NCBI RefSeq assembly: GCF_009017415.1
Contig: NC_092409.1
Coordinates: forward strand, 2,170,001 to 2,234,000
Source of the DNA: Aspergillus flavus
Lineage: Eukaryota > Ascomycota > Eurotiomycetes > Eurotiales > Aspergillaceae
Reading direction: 5' to 3'
DNA: 64,000 bases
In this document: piece after piece, positions 22,125 through 33,106 of the stretch
How positions within the stretch are numbered: the stretch's first letter is position 1
Layout: each line of letters opens with the position of its first letter
The notes under the pieces: model-generated
Told to the model about the DNA's origin: nothing
Seen by the model: only the letters and a program-made list of their open reading frames with translations
Databases searched by the model: none
Program-made: the position numbers and the translations under genes

Positions 22125-23651
22125 ATTGCCAGCTGTTGGGCCTTTACAGTACCGATGATGGGGCTCGTCCGATTTGACACCGGACTCTCTAATATAACTC
22201 CATTATAAAACTTGGAAGATGTCTATAGGAGACTTTGAAGACGGTTGACTGAGTACGTTGAGTTGCCATGCTACGGTTGGTTTGAGCATTAACGGGTTTG
22301 CGGGTCATTTGGTTTTGTATTTGGGATTCTATGTATCCTCGTTGTTGTATGACTTGTATTATAGACAAATTTTATGACAGTTTAATAAAGAATTGATATA
22401 CTTTTGACCGGGGTTATGGTTTTATCTCGTTATTATGACTAGGTCAGTAACTACCCTAAGAAACGTCAATAGTTCGACGGTATGCCATTAGTGGAAAACC
22501 CCCTTGCTTCTTGCAAAGGATCTGGGTCAATGTGCATATACATACATACATATCACTGTATGCAGTGGTATCATTATTATCATATGAGTATCCATACGGA
22601 TTTGGTTATAACCCAAAGGTTGGATATTAACGTGGCGTAGCCCATGATGTTGTGAGGAGCTGCAAGAAGCAAAACATGATGTATGATATGATAACTTTAG
22701 TATATGACCACGTGTACGCTGCTTAAAAGTAGATCATGTAGTACTGTCTATCTTATTATACTTATTCTCTTGTTCTTTCATCTTCTTTGGAATATAGATG
22801 GAGTAGCTAAGAGCAGGGTTTCGCCTCAGATGGTGGCGCGGTTGTTGATCGCTGCAGGCCTGTTCATTGATGAGACACTACCGGGCAGGACTGAAACCCT
22901 AAGCGATGTCGTCTGCTGGATATATCCATTTTCGCTTAAACTGCATGTTCGCACTTTACTACTATCTTACCAGGCGGTTGGGTCCCCAGGTTGGGTACTG
23001 CATCTTCCTTCTCGATCTACCCCACTTAGAATGTGAATTGTCAAACGCTACCTTGGGAGTGTCTAGCTCATGCAGTGCACGGCTATAGTAACCAATTGCT
23101 ACCACATTGCTTCACCGCTATGTTGCCTCGTATCTTTTACTCCGAAGCTCACACTTATGGGCCTCCTCGCATCGTAAAATCATATCTACAGAGAGAGAGA
23201 AAGGAGGAGTTATGAAGGAAAAAAAAAAAAAAAAAGAAAAAAGGAAATGCCAAGCAAAAAAGCTTTTGGTGAATATGGGCCTCACAGTCATGTTCCTCCA
23301 TATTAAACCTTACGAGGGAAGGGCGACAAAGAGAAGGTCAACAGAATAAAAAAATAAAACCAAATAGAATGATGGGGTACGAGTTTCTTGACTGCCTATT
23401 GAAAGCAGTAGTAAGAAAGATGGAAGAAATAGTGCTTTAGTAACAAAAGTCGTCGACAAGGGTATATCCAGAAAGCAAGCCAGAAACGTCACAGTGAAAC
23501 ATTTGGCAATATATTAACGCCACACAAACACACACATCAAAAAGAAAATAATAAAGAAAAAGAAAGAAAGAAAGGTAAGAGGAAGAAGAAAAAGAAGAAG
23601 AAGATGATGAAAATGATGATGAAAGGGATTAACGATGGATTAAAGGTGATG
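22125..23651. other. 1.5-kb intergenic region without gene
   Basis: Between the small HSP gene and the convergent disordered-protein gene. Short open frames (for example 22704-23036 and 23107-23349) look random and low in complexity. A poly-A tract lies near 23219-23235 and purine-rich AAG/GAA repeats near 23540-23620. The latter probably belong to the 3' UTR of the minus-strand gene. Confidence 0.4.
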
Positions 23652-25925
23652 CTATCGCGTAAAAATCTGGTCGATTTTGCTGTTTTGCTGATTTGCTGAC
23701 ATGCGCCGCTCAGTATCGAGAGTTCGGCATTTTGTTCTGCCTCTCAAGGGTTCCGGATATACGCGCCCTACGTCCACAGCCCGTTCTGGGCGTTGTGATG
23801 TGGGTGCCACAAGTGCCTCAATCTCTGATTCTAGGTACTGACTAGCTGCATTGGCCGCAATAGCTCGCGGGTTTTGATCATGCGCCACATTCGGAGTTTT
23901 CTTGAGGATCCTTTCCCCTGATTTTGACCTATGCGAGTCGAACGTGTAGGACTTGTCGCTGTTGAGCGCAGCGTCAGTTGTCCTTTGGTTCGAATTCTCT
24001 AGCACTGTGTCTCGACCATAGCTGAACCTTGCATTACGGGTTGCGAAACTTTCACAGAGCTGTTCGTTGGATATGGTATCATCGGCCGTTGGAATTGCGG
24101 CCGTATCTGGTATACGCTTCGAAGGAAGCATGGCTCTACTAGAGGATGCTTCCAAGTGGCGTAGCTGAGTGCAGTACGGAGAAAGTGACACTGTGTGACC
24201 AGGGTGTTGTGATGAAGTAAAGGATAAGCTTCTTGGGCGTTCACTGGTTGATATCTGTGGTGTCTCAAGGCACATTGTTGCCATGTTTGTTGACCAACCA
24301 CGTGTGACCCATATAGGGCTCATTCTAGGTCCTTGAAGACTTAGACGGCGGTTCATAGGAAGCTGCTGGCTCAACTTCGAGTGATTTTCTACATCGCACA
24401 ACTCAGTACCCCCGAGTGTAAACCTGCGACATCCCGAGGGCCGTTGCGTTGATTCTTGGGAATCAAGAGAAGCCCCAGTGCGATTGTCTTGTAGAGAGCG
24501 AACTGATGCAGCGGAGCTGTAGCCGCTATCTACTTTTCTGTGCGAATGCGAAATCTTTCTTCGGCGGGGAGCTTCTTGATAAGTCTCCCCAATGAAGTCG
24601 AAGGGGGTTTCCTCATCAGATACACATATAGCTTCGTCTTCCGCTTCCTTAGCGTACAACCCAAGGGATCTCGCAATAATCGGCGATTTCTCAAAAGAGA
24701 ATGGACTTGCCGGAAAATCTTCATATCTCGTAATGTCGGGGAATGACGGGATCTGTACGATAGTAGACGGTTTATTTCCGAAGGGACGCGGCACCTGCCC
24801 ATTACTCGATGATATCCCATTGTTGGGGCCATCGACACTGGCGTACTCCGAGACTGGGACGGCCATAGGACCCCGAATTTCTTCAGGTCCGCTTTGATAG
24901 TCACTCATGCCCGGAGAACTTGATGTAGCAAATTCAGATGGATCATCTTGAGTCAAATGATCTCTGCTCCAACGTAGCTCTGTTGTATGTATGGCACTGG
25001 TGTCCTGAGTCGGGCTGCTTGGCCTGAGTCGGCTTCGGTCACTGGGACTGGGGGAAGCTGAGCCGTTCACTACCCGTAAAGACCCCAGCTTAAGGGCTCC
25101 CAAATGGGTGTATCCGAAGTCACCAGGCGTTGGCGGGCGAACCTCAGCAAGCGAGTTAGTATGTTGCAAGACAGTATCCTCGCGGTCTATTAGTGGCCAC
25201 TGGAATAGCTGGGGTGACTCGTCTGTACAGCTGAGCGAGAACCCTAGCTCTTGTCCAATTGGCGACGGGCATCGACGAGTCGCACCTCTTACTGATCGTC
25301 TCGTGGCGATTCCAGGGCGCGTAAGTAAAGAACGCCGACGGATCAAGGAGAAGCCTGGGCTATCTATCATGAAATGAGTGTTCGAAGACGTGGCTTCTTC
25401 AAGGCTGCCTTGGTGCATGGCGCTTCTTGTACCCGGTGCAGGTGAATTGACTGAATAAGATCTCCTTGGCGGTCCTGGCCGAACCGACGGAGATCGAGGC
25501 TCACTGTGTAGGGTAATTGGCTGCCTAGATGGCTGAAACGAAGCTCGCCTGCACAAAGGTCCCGATATACCTGAGTGAGAAGTGTCTAGGTGGAGGCAAA
25601 CATGATTTGGCTCTCTGGATAAGGACTGGCACTTTCCAGTTCCGTTGACACCTGCCCATGGCGCCTCAGACTGTAGGGATACCGAGGGGATTGACTGCGA
25701 CCTTCGGTCATTGGATTCAGGGTCAGGCAAATCTATAGAAACGGAAGCAGTAGTCGAAGAGTCTTGCCAGGGAGCATGGTTGGGTGCCACAGGAGAATTG
25801 GCGCCAGCACTTTGACGAGGTGCACGGCAGCTTGCTGAACGGGAGGTGAAAGTCGATGGTGGCTTTGACAACCGGTTTGATCGGCGCTGTTTGTTTCCAC
25901 TTTGTATAGAGAGGAAACTTCCCAT
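23652..25925 (-). CDS. Predicted N-myristoylated, largely disordered fungal protein
   Basis: I do not recognise a domain. Single exon, 757 aa from the ATG at 25925. The frame is open 18 codons further upstream but without another ATG of better context. The start MGSFLS fits an N-myristoyltransferase site (Gly2, Ser6) and is followed closely by a basic patch (KQRRSNRLSK). Together these form a typical dual lipid-plus-charge membrane anchor. The rest is rich in Ser, Pro, Arg and Thr with repeated RRxS-type phosphorylation-like sites (RRRSLLTR, RRKIS, RRMS). A conserved-looking segment around EDEAICVSDEETPFDFIGE is followed by VDSGYSSAASVRS, which contains a DSGxxS phosphodegron-like motif. A plasma-membrane-associated regulatory or scaffold role is inference only. 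The upstream region is long (2 kb) and shared with the divergent ATG10 gene. Confidence 0.7.
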   Translation of the reverse strand: MGSFLSIQSGNKQRRSNRLSKPPSTFTSRSASCRAPRQSAGANSPVAPNHAPWQDSSTTASVSIDLPDPESNDRRSQSIPSVSLQSEAPWAGVNGTGKCQSLSREPNHVCLHLDTSHSGISGPLCRRASFQPSRQPITLHSEPRSPSVRPGPPRRSYSVNSPAPGTRSAMHQGSLEEATSSNTHFMIDSPGFSLIRRRSLLTRPGIATRRSVRGATRRCPSPIGQELGFSLSCTDESPQLFQWPLIDREDTVLQHTNSLAEVRPPTPGDFGYTHLGALKLGSLRVVNGSASPSPSDRSRLRPSSPTQDTSAIHTTELRWSRDHLTQDDPSEFATSSSPGMSDYQSGPEEIRGPMAVPVSEYASVDGPNNGISSSNGQVPRPFGNKPSTIVQIPSFPDITRYEDFPASPFSFEKSPIIARSLGLYAKEAEDEAICVSDEETPFDFIGETYQEAPRRRKISHSHRKVDSGYSSAASVRSLQDNRTGASLDSQESTQRPSGCRRFTLGGTELCDVENHSKLSQQLPMNRRLSLQGPRMSPIWVTRGWSTNMATMCLETPQISTSERPRSLSFTSSQHPGHTVSLSPYCTQLRHLEASSSRAMLPSKRIPDTAAIPTADDTISNEQLCESFATRNARFSYGRDTVLENSNQRTTDAALNSDKSYTFDSHRSKSGERILKKTPNVAHDQNPRAIAANAASQYLESEIEALVAPTSQRPERAVDVGRVYPEPLRGRTKCRTLDTERRMSANQQNSKIDQIFTR

Positions 25926-27966
25926 GACTTGCGGGCAATAACAAAACTCAGTAGAGGCTGAGACTCCTGATACTGTCAAATCAAATCATATATGAATATA
26001 TCTTAGAAAAGACAGAAGCACGACATGCGGATGTTAATAGTTTGTGAAGAGCATCCAGGAGAGCTTTTTTTTTCTTTTTCTTTTTCTTTGTTTGAGATTT
26101 CCCAATGACGGTGGCTATCTCCTCTCAATGTTGTAGTTTGACGTCGACGGCTCACTATTGTCTGCACCTGCCACTGCTTACAGATCTCGGTTGTTGACGG
26201 TCTGTTACAGACGGACAAATTCGAAAAGTTTCAGATAGTCCGCCAACGATGTAAAGGTTTCCAGATTCTTTGTTCAAAAGCTTGGTAGCCTGGAGAAGTG
26301 ACCCAACGCGGAGATGAGAAGGTGCAAGGTTGTCGAAAGTGTCGTAGGAGTGTGGGGGGTTGATTGAATGAAAGACTCGTGATTATATCTAACGACCAAG
26401 GAAGGCACGCAAAGAGAAATGGCCAGATAAAGACGCGATGATGTTGAGGGACGAAGTGGCTATACACAAGGTCGGTTGACGGAATGAAACAGCAGCGCCA
26501 TTGAGAAAAAAAAAAAGAACAAGAAAAAAGAAAACACAGTTTATCCTTGAAACAAGATGATGAAAGGTACCTGAAGAAGAAAGACGAGAAGCCAACAAAG
26601 AAGCGGAATACGAACAGGGCCAAATCGGAGACAAGTAAGGGAAAAATAAGATACATAACGAAGTGGAGAGAGACAGGATTTGCCATGGTTGGAGCATGCA
26701 AAAAACACCTAACAATGACGAATGCGTTACCCACTGGCGCTACAGCTCCCGTGGGGAACGGAATTGGGAACGAGATGACGGATCATCGCGGTCGGAGGGC
26801 GATGAAGGTTGAGATGCGAGCCAGGTTGACAAGGGCCATTGTACTGGAGTATGGTGGGTATATCCCGTAAGTAGTAATGGGGGGAGAACACGACAGCATG
26901 AACGAACACGGCCAGGCCGAATGTTACAGAAGCCGAGATGCAGCCAGGTGCACCTAAGAGGCAAAGCAGAAAATCATTGATCGAATGATGAACCGCTTGA
27001 GATCATGGGAGTTCTGCTTAGTTAATTTAGTGTACCACCTAGTAGGCTAGTACTTTGTAAATAGTGGGGACTGATTTACTTAGTACCTCAGCTAGTACGG
27101 AGTAGTTGTGAGAAGAATGATGGCTACTACTGATAGTATGGCCACGCCAGGGCAGAGCTTGACAGCAATGCCGAAATGATTGGGTGGCTATGAATCTTGG
27201 CTGTGCTGCAAACAGCAAGCCATCCAAAAAGGGGGGGGGGAGGGGAGAAAAAAGGTTCAGCCACGATGATGGTCATTGCATACAAAAAGTAAGAAGAAAT
27301 CATGATCGTCGGAAAAATAATAATTATCTAAGTTCAGTGTACTAGTTACCGTGGACTTCAATCCCTCTTTGAGATCTGTTATATGTAAACAAACACAAAA
27401 GGCTAAAAGAAAAAGAGGAAAGAGTGAGGACCGAGGAGGAACTCGACCAGTACAGTACATACGGAGTAGATGTACACAATTCTACTCTACACCGGCTGGG
27501 CTGGCTTACGTATTGTACAGTCATGATAGATACATATCTGATACATTCCAGAGGAATTTGAATTTGGAAAGGGATTTCCATGAACTCAGCCACAAAACCC
27601 CCACCCTCCATCATCAGAATCTATGATCTATTCATTAGGCTGGCGATCCTTACCGCTCTCTACATAGTTAAAGCCTTTCTTTTTCTTTTTCTTTTCTCTT
27701 TCTCTTGACCAAATCTGGGTTCAGTGTTCGGGTTCGCCGATCCGTACTGTGAACTCTTAGCTGGATCGGTGGGCACGTACTGCTGCCGCAAACAATCGTA
27801 AAAGATTGTTCTTAGCCCAAGAACGGCGTTGGGTCGAGACAACGCAAACCGGATCGGTGTGCATCTAGAGGAGTCAGCAGAGATCACGTCAATGCAAGAA
27901 GTGTCTGCCGCAGTTGTTCCCCGTTGGTCACTGGAGGTAGAATTACACCGCGTCTTTACCAGTCGC
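25926..27966. promoter_or_regulatory. 2-kb divergent intergenic region, purine/pyrimidine tracts
   Basis: Between the myristoylated-protein gene and ATG10. Contains A-rich and AAG-rich tracts (26065-26090, 26505-26535), a G10 run (27231-27240) and two exact TACGGAGTA copies (27096-27104, 27460-27468). TAGTA-type low-complexity sequence occurs near 27030-27110. The 167-codon minus-strand frame at 26231-26734 is F/L/S-rich from purine tracts on the other strand and is not a gene. A long 5' leader for either gene is possible. Confidence 0.4.
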
Positions 27967-28943
27967 ATGGCATCATCTTCACTCTCGAGCCAGAGGGTTT
28001 TGTCGGCCTTCCCTTTTCTCACACCAGAGGAATTCGAATGCGCCTGTCGCGCCTTCCTGGATCGTATTGATGTGTTGGGCAACTTAGATGGGGTGGGATG
28101 GTCATCGATCCGTTTTGTACAACAGGTAGCAGCTGCCTTTTCCTTGGGGTTATTTCCAACGTCCGTCCAATGACAATTGACCTGGTCATTGATGGCTGTT
28201 TCAAGATCGAATGCGGGGCCTCTTCTTTCTCTTGCTTCCGCGTCTACTCCTATCTATCTAACTAGTTCTTTTAGGCAACCGGTCCAGTTCTGAAAATATC
28301 GCAGAGCATTCATAATACTAGTATTCCATACTACGACAACGCCCTCTCCGGATCCGTAGATACTGAAGAACCGCAAGTGGAAATTTGCGAAGATGATCCT
28401 GTCCGTGGAAAATCATTTGTGCCATTGTACATGCTTGCTATCATCTGACCAGTATCTCAACAGGAGGCCCTCATTCGCGCATCCAACTCTAGCAACTGTT
28501 TACACATAGAACATGACATTATTCTCTCCCCAACATACCAAGTCCCTGTTTTGTACTTCACGTTACGGCGGGACAGTCATCCCGGGCCGTTAGGGATAGA
28601 CGAAGTCTACCAATATCTGGTACCAGACCAGTACAGAAGGGAACTTTCAAATGTTGGTGTCATGGGTGGCATCAGTTTCGGAGTATGTGCGAATGACTCT
28701 TGGAACCTTCCGTCTATTGTCGCTTATGATTCGTAGTACCATCCACAATCCGGAACTCCGGCGTTCTTCGTTCACCCATGCAATACCGCAGACGCTATGA
28801 AGCAAATAGCAGGCCAGCAGCGGGTTACACCTGAGGCGTATCTTATTATATGGCTCGGTATGGTTGGCAATCGCCTGAATCTCCCTCTGCCGCATGAACT
28901 TTTTGCAACGGAGGGCGTGCAAGAACCCCAAGGTCTAAGTTAA
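27967..28943 (+). CDS. ATG10: Autophagy E2-like enzyme Atg10
   Basis: Ubiquitin-conjugating-like enzyme that transfers Atg12 to Atg5 in autophagosome formation. Four exons: 27967-28125, 28275-28400, 28464-28682, 28737-28943, giving 236 aa. The start MASSSLSSQRVLSAFPFLT is followed by PEEFECACRAFLDR, the usual N-terminal block. Exon 3 gives the hallmark SPTYQVPVLYF. The catalytic region is PAFFVHPCNTADAM with the active-site cysteine at residue 183 (the HPC motif holds the catalytic Cys in human ATG10). The end WLGMVGNRLNLPLPHELF matches the family. Donors of introns 1 and 2 are poor (gtagca, gtccgt), so exon 2 is the least certain part. The frame is preserved across all junctions. The stop lies 78 bp from the stop of the convergent U2B'' gene. 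Confidence 0.87.
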
Positions 28944-29021
28944 ATTATTCGAAGCAGGCACAGTCTGGCGGGTTCTCTGTTCCTCCCCACTCTTTCCCGG
29001 CCAGTTTGTGGTCGGGAAAGC

Positions 29022-29721
29022 TTAATCTTCGTCCGACGAATCTTCCATGGGCACATCACTTTCCTCGTCCATTGGGGCTTCTCCTTCGTCACTTTCCTCC
29101 TCACGGGGCCGTTTGACTCCCTGAGATGTAGCCTCCCCATTCGTTTCCCCAGTGGGTCTTGAGGGTAATGTGGTTGAACCAGGAGGCCCGCTGAAGATGG
29201 ACTTCTGAAGATCTGTTGAGGCACCTCCAGCTGGTGCAGCAACAGTCGAAACATTGTAGGCCCCACGGAGCTTAGCAATCACATCCGATGTACCTTTAGC
29301 ATAGACAATTTTCTAGATCCCAAATGAGTGAGCATGACATGTCATCAACGGCACAATATGGAGTGAAACATACCAACTGTTTCCCAAAGAATTCAAACCC
29401 CTGAAGAGCGCGCATTGCTTGAGTACTTGCTTGGACGTCTTTGAATACAATATGGGCTTGGCCGCGCATCCTTTTTGTTTTCATAGCCACGACATCTAGA
29501 ACCGTACCGTAGGTGGAGAAAAGCATATAGAGAGAGAGGCGTAGGTCATATTTGGGAAGCTTATCCGGAAGATTGGCACAATAGAGGCTGGAAGATTGTC
29601 AGAAGCTCTGGTGTTGAATCTGGGACGAAGGGGTTTTCACTGACGTTTGATTTGGAAGACCAGCGGCTGAAGCGGGTTTGCTTGAAGGATTAATGCGCGT
29701 AGGGGCTACTTTCGATGCCAT
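29022..29721 (-). CDS. MSL1: U2 snRNP B''/U1A-type RRM protein (Msl1)
   Basis: Spliceosomal RNA-binding protein of the U2 snRNP that binds the loop of U2 snRNA stem IV. Three exons: 29645-29721, 29374-29587, 29022-29312, giving 193 aa. A single RRM is visible: RNP2 region TLYCANLPDKLPKYDLRLSL, then YMLFSTYGTVLDVVAMKTKR, RNP1 RGQAHIVF, and the end FFGKQLKIVYAKGTSDVIAK restored by splicing. The sequence RGQAHIVF is typical of U1A/U2B'' proteins rather than generic RRMs. The C-terminus is long, acidic and disordered (EEESDEGEAPMDEESDVPME). No second RRM is present, as in yeast Msl1 and unlike human U1A or U2B''. It is divergent from the ARPC1 gene, with starts 315 bp apart. Confidence 0.92.
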
Positions 29722-30036
29722 TGCTTGTCACTTAGAAACTTTGCAATTTCTTAATACGAGACGAGGTAGTGGGCAAGACCAGGCAGAGGGGGGTATTCTT
29801 AGGAGCTAAGATTGAAAAATAAGGGCGGTGATACTTGTGCTGGTACGGAGTATCTAGCGTGCTATTGGACCAGCCTGAGAGAATATCATGTGATAGGTTA
29901 TATAATCACCCGCGCGCGTCATCGATGGTTACGACGCCCCTCGGACACGATAACCAAACTGCGTCAACAACTTCAGAAGCAATCGGAATTTAAAATTGAC
30001 CGACAGTAGAGAGCTCCTCCTGTCGTCTGGACTACA
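29722..30036. promoter_or_regulatory. Divergent promoter MSL1/ARPC1
   Basis: 315 bases between divergent starts, with one exact TACGGAGTA copy (29844-29852). The GC-rich CGCGCGCG-like stretch near 29910-29930 is the only other conspicuous feature. No gene is seen. Confidence 0.4.
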
Positions 30037-31316
30037 ATGGCTGCTCCGGAAGTTCATCACCTCTTCCATAACCCCATTGCTGATCACTCGTTTTCCCCTG
30101 ACAAGTCAACACTTGCAGTTGCTCGGGACAGCAATGTGGAGCTCTACCAGAAAGCGGGTAACAAGTTCTCATTGACCGATGAACTCAAAGGCCATGAGAA
30201 GATTGTAACAGGTGTTGATATTGCTCCTAACAGTGGTCGGATTGTTACCTGTTCGCAGGGTATTTGCCTCCATTCCCTTACTTTCTAAATCCACCTCCTG
30301 ACCCATCACGAAATATAGATCGCAATGCATATGTTTGGGAGCGAACCCCCGCTGGCTGGAAACCGACTTTGGTCCTGCTTCGGATCAACAGAGCTGCAAC
30401 CTTTGTGAGGTGGTCTCCATCCGAACAAAAGTTTGCTGTTGGCTCAGGGGCCCGTGTGATCGCAGTTTGCTACTTTGAGGAAGAGAACGACTGGTGGATC
30501 TCGAAACACCTGAAGAAGCCTATACGGAGTACCATCACTACACTCGCTTGGCATCCGAACTCTGTTCTTCTGGCTGCAGGCTCGACCGATTCCCACGCGA
30601 GAGTCCTTTCCAGTTACATCAAGGGTGTTGATACCCGCCCCGAGCCGAGCGCCTGGGGAGAACGTCTTCCATTTAACACTATATGCGGAGAGTTTCTGAA
30701 TGACTCGGCAGGATGGATTAAAGGAGTATCCTTTTCTCCAAGTGGAAACGCGCTTGCATTCACTGGACATGATAGTAGCGTCACTGTTGTGTACCCAAGT
30801 GCGCCGGACCAACCTCCTCGGGCTATGTTGAACATAACCACCCGCTTCTTACCGTTCAACAGCTTGATATGGAACGGAGAGAACGAGATCATTGCTGCTG
30901 GCCATGTGAGTTTGCTCGATATACACTAGTAAAAGCTCTGTTATACTTACTCGAGTAGGATTGCGAGCCGTACCGCTTCCATGGAGATGAGAACGGATGG
31001 CAGCTTACAGGAACTATCGAAAACAAGTCCGGTTCTGGTGTCGGTGCTGTTCGCGAGGAGTCTGCTCTGAATTTGTTCCGTCAAATGGATCTCAAGGGAC
31101 AAACCCAGGCTGATACTCAACTGAAGACCGTCCATCAGAACACTATTAATACAGTTCGCGTATATGAGGAGGCCAACGGAAATGTCAGCAAATTCAGTAG
31201 TAAGTTTTGGGACCGTCTGCATACGTTGTTTCATAAGCCAGTTAGTCTTGAAACTAATTTTTCCAACAACAGCGAGTGGCGTTGATGGTCGTGTGGTTGT
31301 TTGGACAATAGGTTAA
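30037..31316 (+). CDS. ARC40: Arp2/3 complex subunit 1 (ARPC1/Arc40), WD40 protein
   Basis: WD40 beta-propeller subunit of the Arp2/3 complex, which nucleates branched actin at endocytic patches. Four exons: 30037-30259, 30319-30905, 30959-31199, 31273-31316, giving 364 aa. The start MAAPEVHHLFHNPIADHSFS is typical. Repeat-like blocks include LKGHEKIVTGVDIAPNSGRI, CSQDRNAYVWERTPAGWKPT and INRAATFVRWSPSEQKFAVG. A conserved family block is CYFEEENDWWISKHLKKPIR, followed by LAWHPNSVLLAAGSTD. Splicing restores AAGHDCEPYRFHGDENGWQL and the last exon gives STSGVDGRVVVWTIG. The final 44-nt exon completes the last blade. One TACGGAGTA copy falls in this coding sequence (30523-30531, within IRST). Confidence 0.95.
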
Positions 31317-31779
31317 ACAAAATGAGTCTGGTACTCGCTTATCATTCGACATATGACCAGTTTCAAGGACGAGGTACTCTCGATGTACATACATGAACAT
31401 GGGTAGCTAAGCAATACAAAGTAGAGAAGCGCCTTCCGATCCAGCTTGTAACCTGTAATCGTGATTACGGTACTATCTAGCGGGTATATGAGATGGAAAT
31501 GCTATCAAAATTACAGGGATGTTGACAGTTGCACATACCTTATGTAACAGATGACACAGTGCGCCACTGGTCTATAGTACCTGCGCAATACGGTGGAACT
31601 TCAATACAGGTTCCGGCTAGTCTCTGATTGGCGTAGATTTCCCCGGATTCTCGACGTCACTCCGATGATCGATCAGAGGTCACGAGCCGCATTTCTCCAG
31701 AATTGGTGTGCCTTTACTGCGCTTTCCCAACAAACAATGGCAACGACTATGAAGTCCAAAGACAGAGCTACACTTTATA
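31317..31779. other. Intergenic region upstream of the lipase gene
   Basis: 463 bases between two genes on the same strand. It holds the ARPC1 3' UTR and the lipase promoter. TTATAA near 31776 is too close to the start codon to be a functional TATA box. No gene is seen. Confidence 0.4.
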
Positions 31780-33106
31780 ATGATAATGGCATTTGATGAA
31801 GTTGTTACAGTTATCCTTGTTGTCTTATCTATCCTACTATACGGAACGTGCTCAACTGCTAGTCTCATTTCCTTTGGAACAAGCGGAGCTTCTACTTACG
31901 ACCAGAGCGACAGAAAAGACAGCACCGTCTCGCGCGAAACTTTTGCCTCTTTAGAAGAGCTCTCGCGCATTGTTGACGTCTCGTACTGTGTCGGCAGTAC
32001 AGGAGTACAGAAACCGTTCCGTTGCTTGAGTCGGTGTAATGAATTTCCGGGCTTTGAATTGATCACCGTGAGTTCTATGACCTCGACTGCCTTTTGACAC
32101 CACGGCGCAACTAATCCTTAATACTGGCTAGACGTGGAGCACCGGCCCCCTCCTCTCGGACTCGTGTGGCTATATCGCGCTGTCCCATTTCCCACATGCG
32201 AAGCGCATAATTATTGCTTTCCGTGGCACCTATTCAATCACAGACACTATAATCGACCTTTCAGCCTACCCGCAGGCGTACGTACCATATGACCCTAATG
32301 GTCGGGACGACCAGGAGTTGTTAAGATGTCGTAATTGCACAGTTCACGCGGGATTCCTGGCCTCGTGGCTGAACACTCGCCCGATCATCCTCAAACATGT
32401 TTCGGCAGCAAGGAAACAGTATCGTGACTATAAAGTGGTGCTCGTCGGTCACTCGCTTGGTGGGGCAGTTGCAGCGCTGGCTGGGCTTGAGATGCAAATG
32501 CGAGGCTGGGAGCCGCAGGTGACGACATTTGGAGAGCCTAAGATCGGAAACAAGGAGTTTGTCACGTTTCTTAACGAAGCGTTCAAGCTCGGTACGGTGT
32601 CACCATCAGATGATGCTCAGCAATGGAAATTCCGGAGGGTAACTCATGTAAATGACCCTGTGCCTCTCCTGCCACTAGAAGAATGGGGATATGAGATGCA
32701 TGCAGGAGAAATTTTCATTTCAAAGGCTGTTCTCCCGCCCTCCGAGTCCGACGTGATAATTTGCGATGGTGACAAAGACGCACGCTGCATCACTGGCGAA
32801 CAAAATAACATGAGAGCCATGTTTCACGAGATCAAGTTGAATGCGGCGAAGCACGAGTGGCTTTATAGCGTGGCGGACCTCACAGATCAGGTGGTTTTGG
32901 CTGAGAGTGACACATCTCCATCGGCAATGGGCTTTCCAAGCGGCGCTGAAAGGCAACAGATATCGCTTCGCCTGCCGTGGAATCTTATTCCTTCTAGATA
33001 CCGACTCTGGGAGCTATTCTTTGCTCACCGAGACTACTTCTGGCGGATAGGTCTCTGCGTTCCTGGCGGGGATCCAACGGGCAAGGAAAAGAATTATCAA
33101 TCCTAG
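31780..33106 (+). CDS. Class 3 lipase (alpha/beta hydrolase), membrane-anchored or secreted
   Basis: Lipase_3-family serine hydrolase acting on acylglycerols or related esters. The substrate is unknown. Two exons: 31780-32067 and 32132-33106, giving 420 aa. A second in-frame ATG lies at 31786. A hydrophobic N-terminal segment (VVTVILVVLSILLYG) acts as signal peptide or membrane anchor. Family landmarks are SLEELSRIVDVSYC, RIIIAFRGTYSITDTIID (oxyanion region), FLASWLNTR, and the nucleophile elbow VLVGHSLGGAVAALAG with catalytic Ser204. FGEPKIGNKEF and VTHVNDPVPLLPL follow, where the Asp of DPVP is the expected acid. The catalytic His is probably in the AAKHEWLY segment. Several cysteine pairs suggest an oxidising compartment. 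About 90 extra residues follow the His, longer than the minimal fungal lipases. Confidence 0.88.

Noticed and set aside
22704..23349. Short plus-strand frames between the small HSP and myristoylated-protein genes
   Set aside because: Overlapping in several frames, biased composition, no domain.
26231..26734. 167-codon minus-strand frame rich in Phe, Leu and Ser
   Set aside because: Composition follows from A-rich and AAG-rich tracts on the plus strand. No domain.
27660..28082. 140-codon frame antisense to ATG10 exon 1
   Set aside because: Lys/Arg-rich text from polypurine sequence, overlapping a supported gene on the other strand.
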